Made by a program: the position numbers and the translations under genes. This document shows positions 21,569 to 36,540 of a DNA stretch of 64,000 bases, piece after piece. How positions within the stretch are numbered: the first letter of the stretch is position 1; the number at the start of each line of letters is the position of its first letter. The notes below the pieces were generated by a model. That model worked only from the letters and a program-made list of their open reading frames with translations, had not been told where the DNA came from and made no database searches. Source of the stretch: Loxodes magnus (lineage: Eukaryota > Ciliophora > Karyorelictea > Loxodida > Loxodidae); NCBI GenBank assembly GCA_946699065.1, contig CAMPDV010000425.1, positions 186,001 to 250,000 of the forward strand, read 5' to 3'.

Positions 21569-24500
21569 TCACAAGGGACTAGTTCTACAGATTTTTAAGT
21601 GAGAAAAAGTAGGAATAAACAAAATTAAGTGGCTTTTATATTATTTTGTTATTTAATTCATTTAAAAAGAGATAAACCAATAATTAAAACAGTTAAAACA
21701 GTTAAAACAGTTAAATTGAACAAGAAAAATCCAGAAGCTCTAGAGATGAAACTTAGTTTCATATAAAAGACGAATAAGGGAAACAAATATTTGAGTGTTT
21801 AAAATAATTAAAAAAGATTTAGATGATAGAGAGCTAAGAGTAAATATAAAACTCCTTTAAATAGTTTATTCAAACTACGATGAGCAATCTTACATAGTAA
21901 ATACATTAACATCCCACTTATGCTTGGTAATTTATTTTTATAAATTTAGATTTTATAAGTTATCCTTGTAGTTCACTTTTTCATTATCATAAAGAAATTT
22001 TCGAAATTAAAAATAAGATAACTCCCTAACCTTAAAACCAGGAAGAAATTATCTAAATCTACATTCAAAAATACTTTTCCTTATATAATGGGTTAAAACT
22101 AGAGAAGAAAACTTTAGTGTTTTATATCCTATTTTTCTTAGAAGACTACTACTATCAGTTGTCTTAATTGCCTTAAGTAATACACCTTTAGCTTAAATAA
22201 ACTTAAGCATAACTTTAAGTTTTTCGATGCTTCTATATTCCCTAAAATATAAACCTTTTGAGTCTAATTTACTTAGCTTTGTTCTATTATTCTAAGAATC
22301 ATAGCTAATCATCCTATATTCCTTCAATTTCTATTTTTATTCCTTAGATAATAATTCAAATCTAAGAATCATTCTTTCATATGAATCTTAAACTGCATAA
22401 AATATAGGTATTAGTATAATTGTAATATCTAGTATAATCCCTTTTGCAGGTAATATTTGGTGCTATAGCAATGGTAATACAAATAGTGAAGAATATAAGA
22501 GAAAAGAAAAGACATAATAGGAAGAAAAGAGTTATATAGCATTGAAACAAATTCCAATCTAAATCGAAAGATCTTTTAATCAATTAGAAAAGGAAGGGAA
22601 AGACTAAGAAGAAAGTTCTTAAGAAAATATATTTAAATTATCTGACCAGGAATAAATATCTGGCCTAGGAAACTAAACTACTTTCTTGCAATAAAATATC
22701 AATTCTTCTTGTAATAATTAGGTATTTGAAAGTAAAAAGCAAAAGTGAATCTTCAGAAAAAAGATTTTTAATTATTTTAGGTCGATTAATAAGGTGAATT
22801 AATTTAGATAGAAGAAAAGAAAGTTATTATATGAATGAAATTTACATTTCTTTAGAAAATATTTAATTTTAGTAATCTCTAGAACTTAAAATGTCCTTAA
22901 TGGAACAATTTTAACTAACAAGTAATAATTACTCTACTAAGATAAACATTAAGAATAAAATTAAATTTTATAGAAAAATAAAAAGAAACTTAAAGTAATT
23001 AAAAAACATCCAAAGAAAGAAATTCATAAAATTAAAAAGAAAAAGTTAATGACTGCAAGATTTATAATTCACCATATTTGAGGAGAGTGATTGTTAATGA
23101 AGCTTATTTTTCTTAATTTAAGGATATTTTAATCAATTATTAATCTTACTTTAATTATCTAGAAGGTCTTTTTAATTGTATAAAAGTCTATCTAAGTCAA
23201 TTATTTATTGACATGAGAGTTTTCTCCTATTTAATTTCTTTCATAGTACAAAAATTCCTTAAAAGGAATATATCAGCTAACTTTGGTTAAGATAAAAATC
23301 TTTAAGCTTATTAAAAAATGAAAATAAGCCAACTCAAAAGGTTTTTTACTTATGAAAATCTAAACTTGGATCTATTAAGTCAGCAAGTTATTAAATATAA
23401 GTTTAAGATTTAAAGTTTCTATAAGATTTTATTAGATACTCTTATTTATAATAAGTCAAAGCAAAATAACTAATTTAGAGGTTACTTATATCCTTAATAA
23501 TAGCTATACAATATAATAAAATACAGACAAACATAGAAGGATCTAATAGATTTTTTAATTTAAATAGCAATTAATAATAATAAAGGGCTAAGAACTTTAA
23601 ATAGCCAGGATAATTATTAGTTTAACAGATAGTAAACTAATTATAATTAATCAGCTTTAGTTTAATTCTTAGTGTATTAGCAAGCTTGTATATATTTACT
23701 TTAATCAAAGCTATTAAATACTATAAAATACTTAGCTTTAAGATATTTAGATATAATATCAAATTAAATGTAAGATTTTAATTATTATATAATACACCAA
23801 AATTACCATGCTTCTAAGGAAATTAACAAGAAGCTTTTGAAAACTTTAGTATAGCTATAGAAATTAATTATTGGTTTGTCAGTGCATACTATTTCCCAAG
23901 TAACTATCTTAAAAAATAAAATAAACACGGAAAATATATTTAATGATCTAGCTCTTTAAATAGATTTTATAAATAGTATAGCATACTGTAACGAAGGATA
24001 ACTCTAGTAATGTAAGCTATTATAATGTTATTTTTGTAGCTGAATATTTCTATAATCTCAATCTTATGATAGTTACAGCCTATTATAATAAGGATTTGCT
24101 TTTAACTTTTAAAGAAAAAGTTAAATTAAAGCTATATTTAAGCTATAAAGCTCGATTCAGTTTTTCTTCTGCTCTTTTTAATGTAGAAATTGATGATCAA
24201 GATTAATAAATTTGAAGGAGAAATCGAGTTTTTGATAAATATTATAAAACTAGATACTATGTTTGCTGTCTCTCATTGTAGTAAAAGAATTGCGCTGAAA
24301 AACCTAAATTAGAATGGAGAAAGCTATTGAAACTATAATGAAGCTCTTTAATTAAATCCTAATAATGGTATTGAATGATCTTAGCTTCTACAAATTTAAG
24401 GAATTTTATTCTTCTCTTATTCCTGAATCCATATGTCTAAGCCTTTATAATTTTTCTCTTATTATTTGAATAATTTTTAGGACTAAACTCTTAATTGAAG

Positions 24501-27500
24501 AATTCAAGCATACACTTAAGCCTAAAAGTATAATTAAGTTTGATATTATAACTATTATAAAACTTAATCTTTCAGGAATTTCTGAGTTCAATGAGCTTAG
24601 CATTCTTTACTATTCTTTGTCATCTAAAGTATAAAAATAAAAATTGAAAGAATAGACTATTGACAGTCATATCTCTAGACAGCACATATAAGTGCTTATT
24701 CATTTCTCTTAAAAAGGTTTAATCCTTAAGATGTAGAATAGATGAAGCAAACTTAGAGTTAGGCAAATTATTGCTTGAGTTAAACAGCTGTCTGCTATAC
24801 AAATTAAGGTAACTGACAATATTAGTCTTTTTATTAGAAAAAAGGGATAGAAGAGTAAGGTATTTCTCTCTAGTTTTAACTCATCAAATATAGGATAATA
24901 TTTAATAAGATAAGCTTCTATTTCTTCTTTTTAGATTGAGTCTTCTATATTAACTCTATTAAGTATTTTAAAATACTTGAGCACTATTTAGAATAATCGA
25001 ACTATTATAAATAATTATAAACCCTATAATTAAAAATTACTAAACTAAATCAAGCTGCTAAGGTATTTATCGAACTATAAGCATCCTAGAAGCTAGAATT
25101 TTTAATTTAAAGGAAAGTTTAATTTTAAGCTAAAAACTAAATATAAGCTTATTAAAAGTTTGTAATGTAAATAGCTTTTTCTAAATCTTATTAATGTCTC
25201 GCAATAAGCAAATCTTTCAATACTAAATAAGAGGAAGTTAGTAAGCAAAATTATTCCAAGAACTATTAAATTTGGTAGTATATTTACAAGAAAATTGTTT
25301 TCTCCTTTTTTAAGTTTTTCTTTATAATTGAGCTGTATAAGTTAAAAGTTAGCATCAATCTTTAATTATTTCTATACTTATTAAACTAAATTTTAATTTT
25401 ATTAATAATAGTAAAGCTTATAGAACATCTGGTTTGGAAACTCTAATGTAAAAATTTGTATAAAGCATTTCATCAGCTAATATCAGTTAAAAAATGCTTC
25501 CTTAAGATTAATATATTTAAGAAAATAGATTACTAGTAGTTGAAGTGGTTAAAGCTATTGCATAAACTGAGTTTTTTACTTATTGACTTTACCTAATAAA
25601 TTATTTTTACTAGAACGAAATGTTAAAACTATCTAGGGTAATTTTTTCTTTTCGAGCATCAATTTTTTAAGTAATATTTTAAGTTTTAACATCTTAATCT
25701 TTGCTTTACAAGCAAGAAAATTTCTTTGATATAATAAAAGGCTAAAAGCATTTGTAACATACTGTTCCATCTTCCGAGCATTCTTCGCAATTCTCTATTA
25801 CTTTACTGCAAGATTCACATATTCCACTCTTCTATTTATCTTATTTTGTAGCTGGACAATTTTCTACACAGGTATTTTAAGATAACTTTTGTCTTTCACA
25901 TTTTAAACATTTATCTTAATCTTCGCAAGAAGTACAGTTCTAATGTATTTCTTAACATGATTTACAAGTTTTATCTATATCTAAATAGAATCCTTCTTAG
26001 CATTCATAGCATTACTTTATGTTCATATCACATTTATTGCAATTTTCTATTTCCTAACTACAAGGTTAGCAAACTTAATCTCAATCATAATCTTATTCTG
26101 TTTCCTCACATTTCGTCTTGCACTAGTTTTAGGATAGATATAAGCTTTTACATTGCAAGCAAATATTTTGATTTTAGCAGATAAAGCAATCTTTGATGAT
26201 TTCTTTGCATAAAAGACATTTATTTTCTTATAGGAAATGATTATTTTAGCAAGCATCACATATTAACTAATTATTATCTTCATGGCACCTTTCACAATTT
26301 TATATTTCTAAGCTACATAATCTGCAAATATTATCTTTATCTATGTCTTACTCATATTCTGAACATTCGTCTATGCAATCATTTTTAGATAATTTCTTAT
26401 TGCAAAACTAGCAAATATTTTAAGCATCATAGTAATAGTTCTTAGAGCACTCATCAACACATAGACCGGATTATACTAATTTAGTTGAACATTTAGTGCA
26501 AGTTAGTTGGTCAGAACAAGTTGCACAATCGTTAAGATAATTAGAACATAAGGAGCAAGTATTACTCTTAAGGAAATATCCTATATAGCATTAATTACAT
26601 ATTGCTCATGCTAAATTACATTAAAGACAGTTAGGAAGTACTCTATTACATAGTTCACATTTATAGTCCCCATCCTTGTCTTATTGACTTGAAGAGCAAT
26701 CAGTTTAGCAAGTTCCATCTAATCTAAGATAATAAGGTAAAAAGCAGGATAAACAAGTTGAGCCATCAGCGCAAGTTAAGCAGTTAGCCATGGTTTTTTA
26801 ACACTATTAACATGTAATGGGATTAGAACTTGTACTTCAAGAATCAGAGTTGCACCTGCAAGTAAAGTCATTAATATCTAAATATTAATTTACTCTGCAA
26901 GTTCAGCAATTATTTGGTCCGATACTCTAGCAAGCTTAGCAATTAGGATCGCAATCATTAGTGCATGAATCTAATAAAGGAGTAGTACAAAAACCTCTTG
27001 AGCAGCCTAAAACACAGGAGCTTTATTAAGCAAGATAGATAAATTCTTAATTAGTAAATTATTTATTATACCCTCAAAATCTAAAGTCTATCATTCATCC
27101 GAAAAAAGGATAGTATCCATATTTTAAATCTCTTCCAATTCTCATAATAGACGAAGAATCTAAATACATTCGTTCTGAAGGATCGCTTGCTGTTGCACAG
27201 TAGAAAGTGGTTTATTAATAGTATTGCATACTACTACATCACGATAAACTCGGTTAATTAGTCATTTGAATAAGATTGAAAAATCAAATATTGCATCCAA
27301 ATTTATGGTCAATGACCAAATATCAATTTGATGAGTATGGTAATTCTCAAGAAATTCAATTAATATATCTGGTTTACCCTATTTCAAAGACCATAAAGAT
27401 GTTTCCCGTCTAAAACTCTATAATACTATAATAATTACTTTCGCAGGTTTTAATTTTAAATCAACCTGTTAAAGCTCACGAAGTTTAGGAATTTATATTA

Positions 27501-27637
27501 GGATTGTAAGAAAACTACGCAAAAGTGACAATAACTGCAGTGCCAGTAAACTCTTGAGGAGTAGTCTAATCGATGAGTTAATAATATTAAGAATAAGTTA
27601 GCTATAGATATATTAAGATAGCTAGAATCACCTACAT
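21569..27637 (-). CDS. Large lectin-like, furin-like cysteine-rich membrane receptor
   Basis: Chosen start is ATG at 27637: MQVILAILIYLQLTYSQ is a good signal peptide. Residues about 25-205 look like a concanavalin/laminin-G lectin domain (MRIGRDLKYGYYPFFGW, MIDFRFWGYN near its end). From residue 208 to about 640 come furin-like Cys-rich repeats, about every 50 residues (CLTCADGSTCLSCFLPYY; CATCSDQLTCTKC; NCNKCDMNIKQCYEC). Then about 1000 residues with hydrophobic segments, and a tail with FLYDNEKVNYKDNLQNL. TGA stands for Trp at many sites, such as NWISW, FGWMIDFRFWG and NCWTC. The middle (about 25.7-22.7 kb) has several plausible frames and may hold short introns that I could not place; the stop (TGA at 21571-21569) is tentative. 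Such architecture suggests a surface receptor or adhesion protein. Confidence 0.7.
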
Positions 27638-27639
27638 TT

Positions 27640-30040
27640 TTAAAATAAACTAGATAATTACATGAAATAAAATAATTAAAGAAATTTACTCTAATTCTGT
27701 TAAATCTGAATTTATACAAAGAAGTTGTATGCTTTAAATCAAATTTATTTGAACATATATTGTTTAACATTTATTTCCTTTCTCTTAAAACTTTATTTAT
27801 TTCTGAAAGAAAAGATCTACATTTTAATATTTTCCATTGAATCAGTTACTATTTTATAAAGCAAACTAAAGTTATATTAAATGTAAGGAATATTTTATAT
27901 ATTCAAGCAACATGTTTCTACTAATTTTTTGAAATATTTTATAAGAAGAGATTGATTGATTGATGAAACCTTACCAGGTAAGTGCTTATTATTATTAACT
28001 ATTTAAAATATAAATTTAATTTCAAAAATTTAATATCAATCATTTAAAAGTGCTTATGACACATTGACATTTCAAATGAGTCCAAATAGCTGTTTAGGTA
28101 TTCAAGCCCTCCTTGGTTCATATATAATTAAAGTAAATTAAATGAATAAAAAATACTATTGGTGAAGTCAAATAAATTTAATTTAGCTTACAATAAAAAA
28201 TATTTAAAAAGCTGTTGACTCTTATAATCTATTATTTCTTTTCTCTGCTTTTAAGAAATTTATTTGTGCTTAGTTAAAGATGTTTTGCCCTTTTAATTTT
28301 TTAATTAGACTATTTCTTAAAAATTATTTTTGTATAGTTCAAATGTCTAATTTATCTTTATTTATAATTATTTATTTTATTTAGTTTTATCTTTTTTAAG
28401 TTTTTTATATTCAGATTCTTATTCTTTGCTTATTTTCCTTTTTTCATTTTATTTTGGATTTATTAATTTCAAATCTTGAAGATTTGATATTGAGATAGAC
28501 TTACATTTTTCTATTTAGAATTTTAATTAACTAGAAATAATTCAAAGCTTGCCTTTTTAATTTTTATAGAATATAAGAAACTTTATATTTAAAGTTTCTT
28601 TTGTTTATCTAAGTTTAGTAGACTTACTTTCTAATAATTTTAGATTTCTTTATAAATTGAAAATATATTCAAATCTCTTAGATAATTCATAATCTTGCTT
28701 TACGCAATTCAAATTATATTATTTATGCTGATTACATAAACTTTCTTACAAAATCAACAGCAAAAGTGAGAAAGAGAATTAAAATATTATTAGCTTTATA
28801 GTTATAATGATTATGATAAAATAAATTAGCACTATCTTTAATGTAAAGTATTAATCTAAGTATCTTCCAATAGATAATAACTTTGATTATTTTCTTTTAA
28901 CTATAGAAACTTATTTCTTTAAAGGTGTTTAAGTTTATTTCCCTTCTTATTTATTTTGTAGTATTTTTATTATTGAATATGCTTAACTAATTTATTCTTT
29001 TTATTCTATCTAACTTAAACTTATCAAGTTTGTGATTCATAGAATTAAAATAAAATAAGAAAGTATTTAAAGGTATATATCTTAAATATATAAGCATTTT
29101 TTAAGAACTCTTAAATATAATTCTTATACACTTCAGTATTAATTAATATTTAAAATAATAGACTTTTCATTTTATTAAAGTAATCCTATATTTATATAAA
29201 GGAATATTTTAATGTTAAATACATTTAGATTAGGATTAGAAGATTTTAGTTAATTAGGTAAGAAATGATTACTCTTTTAAGATAAATTTCTATTTCTCTT
29301 CTTATACTTTTTTATTAAATATGCTTAGCAAGTTGTATAAAGTTAAAGATTATATAAGCTAGTTTAATCATAATGCTTTATAAGTTAGAGTTATATCTTA
29401 AGGATTATGTAAAATTAAATCATTAAAATCAGATTAATTTATACTAGAACTGTATCTTTTAATCTATTAAATAAAGAAAGGCAGATTATCAAAGCTAATT
29501 CCTCTAAATTTTGCAAATACCAGAATTTCTAATCCACAATATCTATTAATATAAGGTATATCCTTATAGTTTTTTATAATATCGATGATAATTAATCTTA
29601 TAAAAGATAGTGAATGTTAATATAATTAAAGGATTTAATATCCTTTACTCTAAAATAAATAAAATAAGTTTAATCTAGCAAATATAATAAATTAGTAAAT
29701 AATAGTTATTAGCTATTAGGGATTTTAAATGAGTCATAATATTTAAAATAAAATAAACTATTTCTGCTTCCATTTTATAAGGAATAACTAAGATTTTATT
29801 AATAAACCATTTTCCATTTTCTTATTTTAGCTTTGCTTGAAATACATCTACAAGTTTAGTTTTTATATTATTAATTTGATATTATTATTTTAAAGAAAAT
29901 ATAGGATATAATTAATAATAAACTAAAACTCACAATAATCAGATTAATAATCTGACTTTTTCTTTAATTTTAATGTAGCTTTCAATTGCAGACTGAATTT
30001 TAATAAATATTTGAATTTTTTTTTGAAAATCTATTCAAAT
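27640..30040. other. AT-rich intergenic region
   Basis: Promoter side of the receptor gene and left border of WD40 unit C. I see no supported gene; short frames here have no domain pattern or paralogue. Confidence 0.4.
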
Positions 30041-30672
30041 TTTAAAATTTTTTATCCCGAAATAATTAAATTTATTCCGTGCCGAAAATCTTTGGAAGTG
30101 TAAAACGCTGAGAAAAAAAAATTTGAAATTTTCATGAAATTTAAACTCTAAACCTGAAAGATAAATAAAATTTGTTATCAGAAAAATTAATTTTCCAGAC
30201 GGAAACGAAAAATTTTAAACATAGAATTTAAAATTTTTTAAATTATAATCAAGGTTATAAACTAACTTTGCATGTACAGATAATATTTTAACTACTCCAC
30301 AAAAAAAATAAAATTTATACTCAACTTGAAATTTTTACAAAATCTAAAAATAAATCTATAAAATTTTATAGAATAAAAAGAAACTTAAACTTATTTTACG
30401 TCTTCATTTAACAAAATTATATTTAAAATATTTTTAAACATTACCACTTTAAATCATTTACCTCACTAATTTCTATAACCTATATTACTCAACCTATTTT
30501 TAAATCAAGAATATTTAAGAATATACAACCTTTTAATAAATAAATAAATAAATAAACAAACAAAAATTTCATATAACTAAAAACATAGTTATCATTAAAC
30601 ATTCATTTATATGCATTACCAATATCTTATATCTTTAATCGTAAAATTAAATTAAGTCAAATCATAAGTTAC
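30041..30672 (-). repeat. 3' flank and motif-bearing edge of WD40 unit C
   Basis: Reverse complement of 268-1330 without the ORF1-like block. One copy of the 45-bp motif (30068-30112) marks the edge, and similarity to the other units stops within about 50 bp beyond it. Confidence 0.7.
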
Positions 30673-31755
30673 TCAACTAGAAACTCTCCACTTTCTTATC
30701 GTCTTGTCCCATGCTCCCGAAACCAACCATCTATTGTCAGCACTCAATGCTATAGAATTTATTGATCCTGTATGCACTTACAAAGTCTAGATACACTCTC
30801 CTTTATTAAAATTCCAGATCTTGATTGTTTTATCCCATGAACAGGAAAATATAACACTTGAATCAACACTTAAACAAATACTTGATACACCTCTTGCATG
30901 ACCTTAAAGAGTACGAATACACTAGCCAGAAGAGAAGTCCCATATCTTAATTGTACTGTCATAAGAACCCGATATGATATACCTATTATCCTTAGACACT
31001 ATCACCGATAAAATATAACCTGAATGCCCAGTAAGATTTCGCACAAGCTGACCAGTCTAGAAATCCCAAATCTTTAAAGTTGTATCAGAAGATCCAGATA
31101 TAATATATCTAGAGTCATAGGAGATTACTACCGATAAAACATAGTGAGTATGTCCAGACAAAGTCCTTTAGAGAGTTCCATTGTGGAAATTTCAGATCTT
31201 TATAGTAGTGTCATGAGATCCTGATATAATGTAGTTAGAGTCAGGGGAGATTACTACCGAAGTAATAAGAGAAGTATGCCCCGTTATAGTTCTTATGAGA
31301 GCACCAGTCTATAAGTTTCAGATTTTTATGGTTTTGTCAGTAGATCCCGATACAATATAACTAGAGTCTGGGGAGATTACTACCGATAAAACATCTTAAG
31401 TATGTCCCGTTATAGTTCTTTGGAGAGCATCTGTCTGGAAATTCCAGATCATTATCGAATATTCAGGATATCTTGAACCTGATACAATTCAATTCAGGTC
31501 ACTTGATATAGCTACCGAGTTAACAGGATAAGTGTCAGTAAAGACTTAGTCTAAAAAATATTAAAAAAATACCTTTACTTTGGTCATAACTGATCTTGTT
31601 TATTAACTTTTAGTAAAATAAGTTAGGCAGAATTTCATACTTAAAATGAAGTAGAGATATTTTCCCTAGTATGTGGCTTCTCGCTCTTGAGAGTTTTCTA
31701 AAAATATACATTTAGTAAATTGCTTTTCTTTTTTCTCCGTTTATTTTTTCTCCAT
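30673..31755 (-). pseudogene. WD40-repeat protein, copy C (frameshift in exon 1)
   Basis: Same layout as copy B: ATG at 31755, 22-nt intron 31551-31572, TGA at 30675-30673. Exon 2 (878 nt) is fully open and encodes seven WD40 repeats, with TGA at the same Trp positions as copies B and D. Exon 1 is 183 nt instead of 184: one base is missing in the A/T run near 31698-31705, which puts the exon 1 head and the propeller out of frame. The propeller itself shows no decay, so this is a very recent loss, a sequencing error in a homopolymer, or a gene that uses another start. Confidence 0.75.
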
Positions 31756-34700
31756 TTTAATTTTTATAACTTAATAACTATTTAATTAAAATAACTCAAT
31801 AAATTTTTAATTAAAATAACTCAATAAATTTTTAATTAAAATAACTCAATAAATTTTACTGACTCAATTTCAATATAATTAAACAATTAAATTATTTATT
31901 AAGCATACTTATAAGTATCTTTTTTCTTAAACATTTATTTTAAAATTCTATTTTTTGTCTTAAAGCAAGACAATATATTAAACTAATAGTGTACATGCTT
32001 TTACATTTTTAATTATTTTATATCTTTTTACTTTTAAATAAAAGGATAATTTATTATATCAAAAGTTTATAACGAAGAATTTATATCCTTATTATAATAA
32101 CTTTAATATGCATTTATTAATTAAAAATTATTTGTGCTTTAAATCAAAGACTCTTAATAAGAAAACCTTATTTCTTTATAGACCCTTTTAAATGATAAAT
32201 AAAATATTAAAATTCTTTTAAAGCTACTGTTATTAATTATTGTTTTTCACTTACATTTAATTAAAAAAATATTTCTTTAAGCTTTTTACTAATAAAAAAA
32301 AAATGAAATAAAATAAGTTTCTTATTAATTAGTTTGAATAAATATTAAGAAACATCAAATTATTTAAAATAAAGTATTTAAATTTATAAGATAAACTCTT
32401 TTATTTGTCCACTTTCCTACTATTATTTCATAAAACCTTTTATTTATAAAGGTCTCTCTTAAAACAATAAACTAATATAATTTATTACTTTTAATGTTGA
32501 TTCTAAGCAAAATATATAAATGTAATAAATATAAGTAGTAGAAAGTAAATATTTAAACTAACTATAAATGGTGTATCACTAATTTTATCTTACAATTATT
32601 AAATAGTAATATTTAATTTTATTATTAAAATAAGCTTTAATTTGTTTAATTATGTCTATTAAATACTTAATATTTTATCCTTTTAGCTTTATTAGTTATT
32701 AATTTATATTTTCTCTTTAATTAATAAAGATATTAGATTAGTTATAATTAATACATTTAGATAACTTTCTCTTTTTATAGCAAACTAATATTTATTATTT
32801 ATGTTATTTTTGTAATTATCATTTCTAATTAATAACACCTAAATTATTCTAGATTATTTAAAGATAAAAATTTAATTCTATTATTCTATACTTATCCAAA
32901 AAACATAGTTACCACTATTAATACTCTCTTTCTTAAAATAAGTTGTTTGTTACTAAGAAAATTATAAGCTTTTTTAAGAAAGAAAGAATAATTTTACTAT
33001 CTTCTATTACTATTTCTGAATTAATAGAAAGAGTAAACTTAACATAATATGCTTCTTTGTAGTATGAGATAATATAAGTATTATATTAGCTAATATAAAC
33101 TATTTAAAACTAATCTAACAGATTATTATTTACTCTTAATACATTTTATTAGTCTACTATTATTCTATATCTTTCGGTTCCTAATAAACAATTCTCTATG
33201 TTTTGCTTTATAGCACATCATTATTTATTAATCTTATTACAAATTATTTAAACATTAAAAGATGATATAGATAACTATAGAATTATTTGAGCTGAGACAT
33301 TAAAATGAACTAGACTTTTAGATTATTTATAATTTTCCTAAATTTAAATTATATTTATATATTCCTTTTTATTAACTATCTTTTGTAATTAACTTTCGTT
33401 TGGAAAACTGATAAAAAGATACATTTTTTAAATATTTAGTCTTAATTTATCTAAGTTTATTTTAGTGAGTATAAGAATATATTAAATTTAAAGTATTAAT
33501 GATACTAGTTCTAAAAAGCATTTAGGTAATTATATGTACTAAAATAAATAGTCAAGAGAAAACATTATTCTTTTATATAATTAAATAAAGAAAAGCTAGC
33601 TTAGATCTTCTATATAGTCAATTATTTACATATCTAAAATCCTCTATTTATCTTAAAATCAAATGTTTAATATATTATAGCCTCCTTTACTAACTCATTT
33701 AATTATATTAATTCATAAAAACTTAAAAGAAAATTCCTTTTTACTTTAACTGTACTTGCAAATATTCTAAGTACTTTAACTAGTTAAAGTTATGTTTAAT
33801 TAGAGACTAATAAGAAATTTTCTTATCCTCTAGATACAAATATTTAAAAAAACTGTGATTGCATTTCTTATTAATGAATAATAATATTTTAAATTAAAAT
33901 AAAAATAAGGAAAATTAATATTTTTCTTTTTGTTTAATAAAAATTTAAAATAATTTATATAAAAATTTCTTAATATTTTATAAAAAACCAAAGTAAATGC
34001 AAAATAATTAATTAAATATAATTTAAAAAATATTAAGAAAATTTATAATTCTAAATGATATTATAAATAAATATTTTAAATATTTTATTAATCTTTAGAT
34101 AAACATATAATCAATTATGTAATCTATATTTTAACTTAGAAATGTAGTTAAATATTTTTAAAAGTTAAATGAAAAATTATAAGGAAAACTTAAGAAATTA
34201 AATTTTTCTATAAAAAATGAATATAAAATTTACTAATTATTTAATTGATACTATCAGTTTTATTAAATTATTTAAAAGAATTACTAAAAGAAAAAAATAA
34301 AGTATAAATTAATTAATTTAAAAAATTAAAAAATATTATAATTTAAAATTTTATATTTAACAATAATTGTGTCTAAGATAAATATTATAAATAAAAATTT
34401 TATAAATATAGCATTGATTGACTTTTTAAATAAAGTAATTCAACAAAAAAATAATTATTCTTAGAAATTTTCAATTTAAAAATATAAAAAATTAAAAACG
34501 TTAAAAATGTTAAAAAATTCTCTAACTCTCAGATTTTTATAATCAGCCTATTCGAAGATAGTTTATTTTTATTATTTTTCACTGATTATAGATGTATATA
34601 TGGTACAAATACTATTTTTTTTAATTTTCAAATTTTAAACTTCTGTTTAAGAGGAAACTTTTCAATATTTGAATAAATAAGTAAAAATTATTTAATTTTT

Positions 34701-36540
34701 TATTTTCTAAACTTAATATGAAATCCAGCTTCATTTTTTTTAAATAATTTAATTATTTAAATATTAGCATTCTAACTTTATATATTAAGTAAAGTAGCAA
34801 AATTAATTAAAATTTTGAATTAAAAGCTTATTTATTTTTTTATTTTATTGATTAAAATACGCCTATAAATAAAAAAATATGAAATTAGGAGCATTTTTTT
34901 AAAAGGAGAGTTACTGATTGTCTAAGAACAATAGATATACAAATAAAATAAGATTAAACTTTTTGATAAATTTCCATTAAAAAAATAAAATATAAATGAT
35001 AGTAAATTTGAATATTATTGTTGCTTATTTAAAATTTAATATTATTTAAATATTTTAATTAAAATAAAAATTTCTAATAATTAAATTTTATAAAACTTAC
35101 TCATTTATAATTACAAATTATAAGCTAAAATAATATTATTATAATAATAGTATTTATAATTTATTTACGTATCTTATATTTATTATTTTTATAAATTTAA
35201 TTTCATAGAAAAAAATTAATAATGATTAATATTTAATAATTAATGCAATTATATCTAATTTATAATTAAAATCAAATTTTTATAGTTCTAGGTTTAACAG
35301 ATTGGAAAATGCTATTTTTTTACTTAAAATAGATAATTAAAATTACATAAGGAAAAATTATTTATTTATAAAATAAATTATATCAATAGAGTATATATCC
35401 CTTCTTATTTTAGTTTAAAATATCCCTTTCTATTAAAATTTATTTTTAAACATTTTCGACGAAATTAATTATAAAAATCTATTTTGCAATCACTTAAAAA
35501 CTCTATCAAGTTGATAAGTAATATTTATACTTTTATCGAAGAGAATTTCTTTCTAATTATATTATAGCAAGTGGTTATCATACTTTCAAATATATATAAA
35601 AATTAAAAAATGTGAGACTAAAATTTTAAAGCCTTTGCATTGTAAAAAAATGTATTTATAGATAATAAATTTAAACAAAGAAATTATAAAGTAAATAAAG
35701 AATATAATAGATAATTTTACATTATGAATGGATTCTTTTTATCTATTATAAAATATTTAATTTCTTATTATGTATTAAAATAATATATTTTTATATTTAT
35801 AAAATAGTTTTAATTCATTTTTCATTAAATTTAGTTTATCAAAATCTTTATAAATTAAAAAATATTTAGATATCAAATTTAAAATATTTAATTTGTAAAA
35901 TGATTAAAAATGTAATAAAAATATCTTATGATTTCAAGTTAAAATTAGAAATAAAAGAAAGTATAAAATTTATGTATCGTATTTAAAAAATATAATTAAA
36001 CTTATTTAATATATTAAATAGCTTAAAAAATAATTTTCTTTATTTTTAAACATTTTAAGCATAGTTTTAAATAATTTTAAATTATATATAGAAATAAATA
36101 TTATTATTTTAATAATAATTATAAATCAAATAGTTTAATTTATATAATTCTTTCAAACTTTATTTAATAGCATTTTCATTTCTTATTATTTTTATTTTTT
36201 ATGCATATTTATTTATAATTTTTATTATTAGATTCTAAATATTTTTAATAGTGAAATTTTATATTTAGTTTTTATTTGTTTCAATACATTTTTCTATGTT
36301 ATAATTTTATTATTAAGTTGTGTCATTTATAATATTTATCATTATCTTTTAGATTAAATATTATCTTATATTTGTTAAATTCTTGTCATTTAACTTATTA
36401 ATATCGTAATTATATTACTTAAAATTTAAGCATCAATTAATTTAATTCTAGCGAATATCTTCCAATAATTAAGTTTCTTCACTAATAAATTAAATTAATC
36501 TATTTTTTCTATATTTTTAAATTATGTTATTTCAAATTGT
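31756..36540 (-). repeat. Conserved AT-rich 5' flank of WD40 unit C
   Basis: Counterpart of 9388-14090; indels of one to a few tens of bases, no conserved frame. A three-fold tandem of a 24-bp unit (ttaattaaaataactcaata) lies at 31786-31856 and is single in unit B. Confidence 0.7.

Noticed and set aside
22377..22583. Standard-code membrane ORF of 68 aa on the minus strand
   Set aside because: It is in a different frame from the receptor tail that is conserved on both sides.
20719..22750. A plus-strand membrane-protein gene with two tandem copies and a 23-nt intron at 21934
   Set aside because: It reads well, but the minus strand shows much better conservation between the two copies (LYD-EK--Y---LQNL), and one copy lacks a GT donor. 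The plus frames are open only because no codon is a fixed stop.
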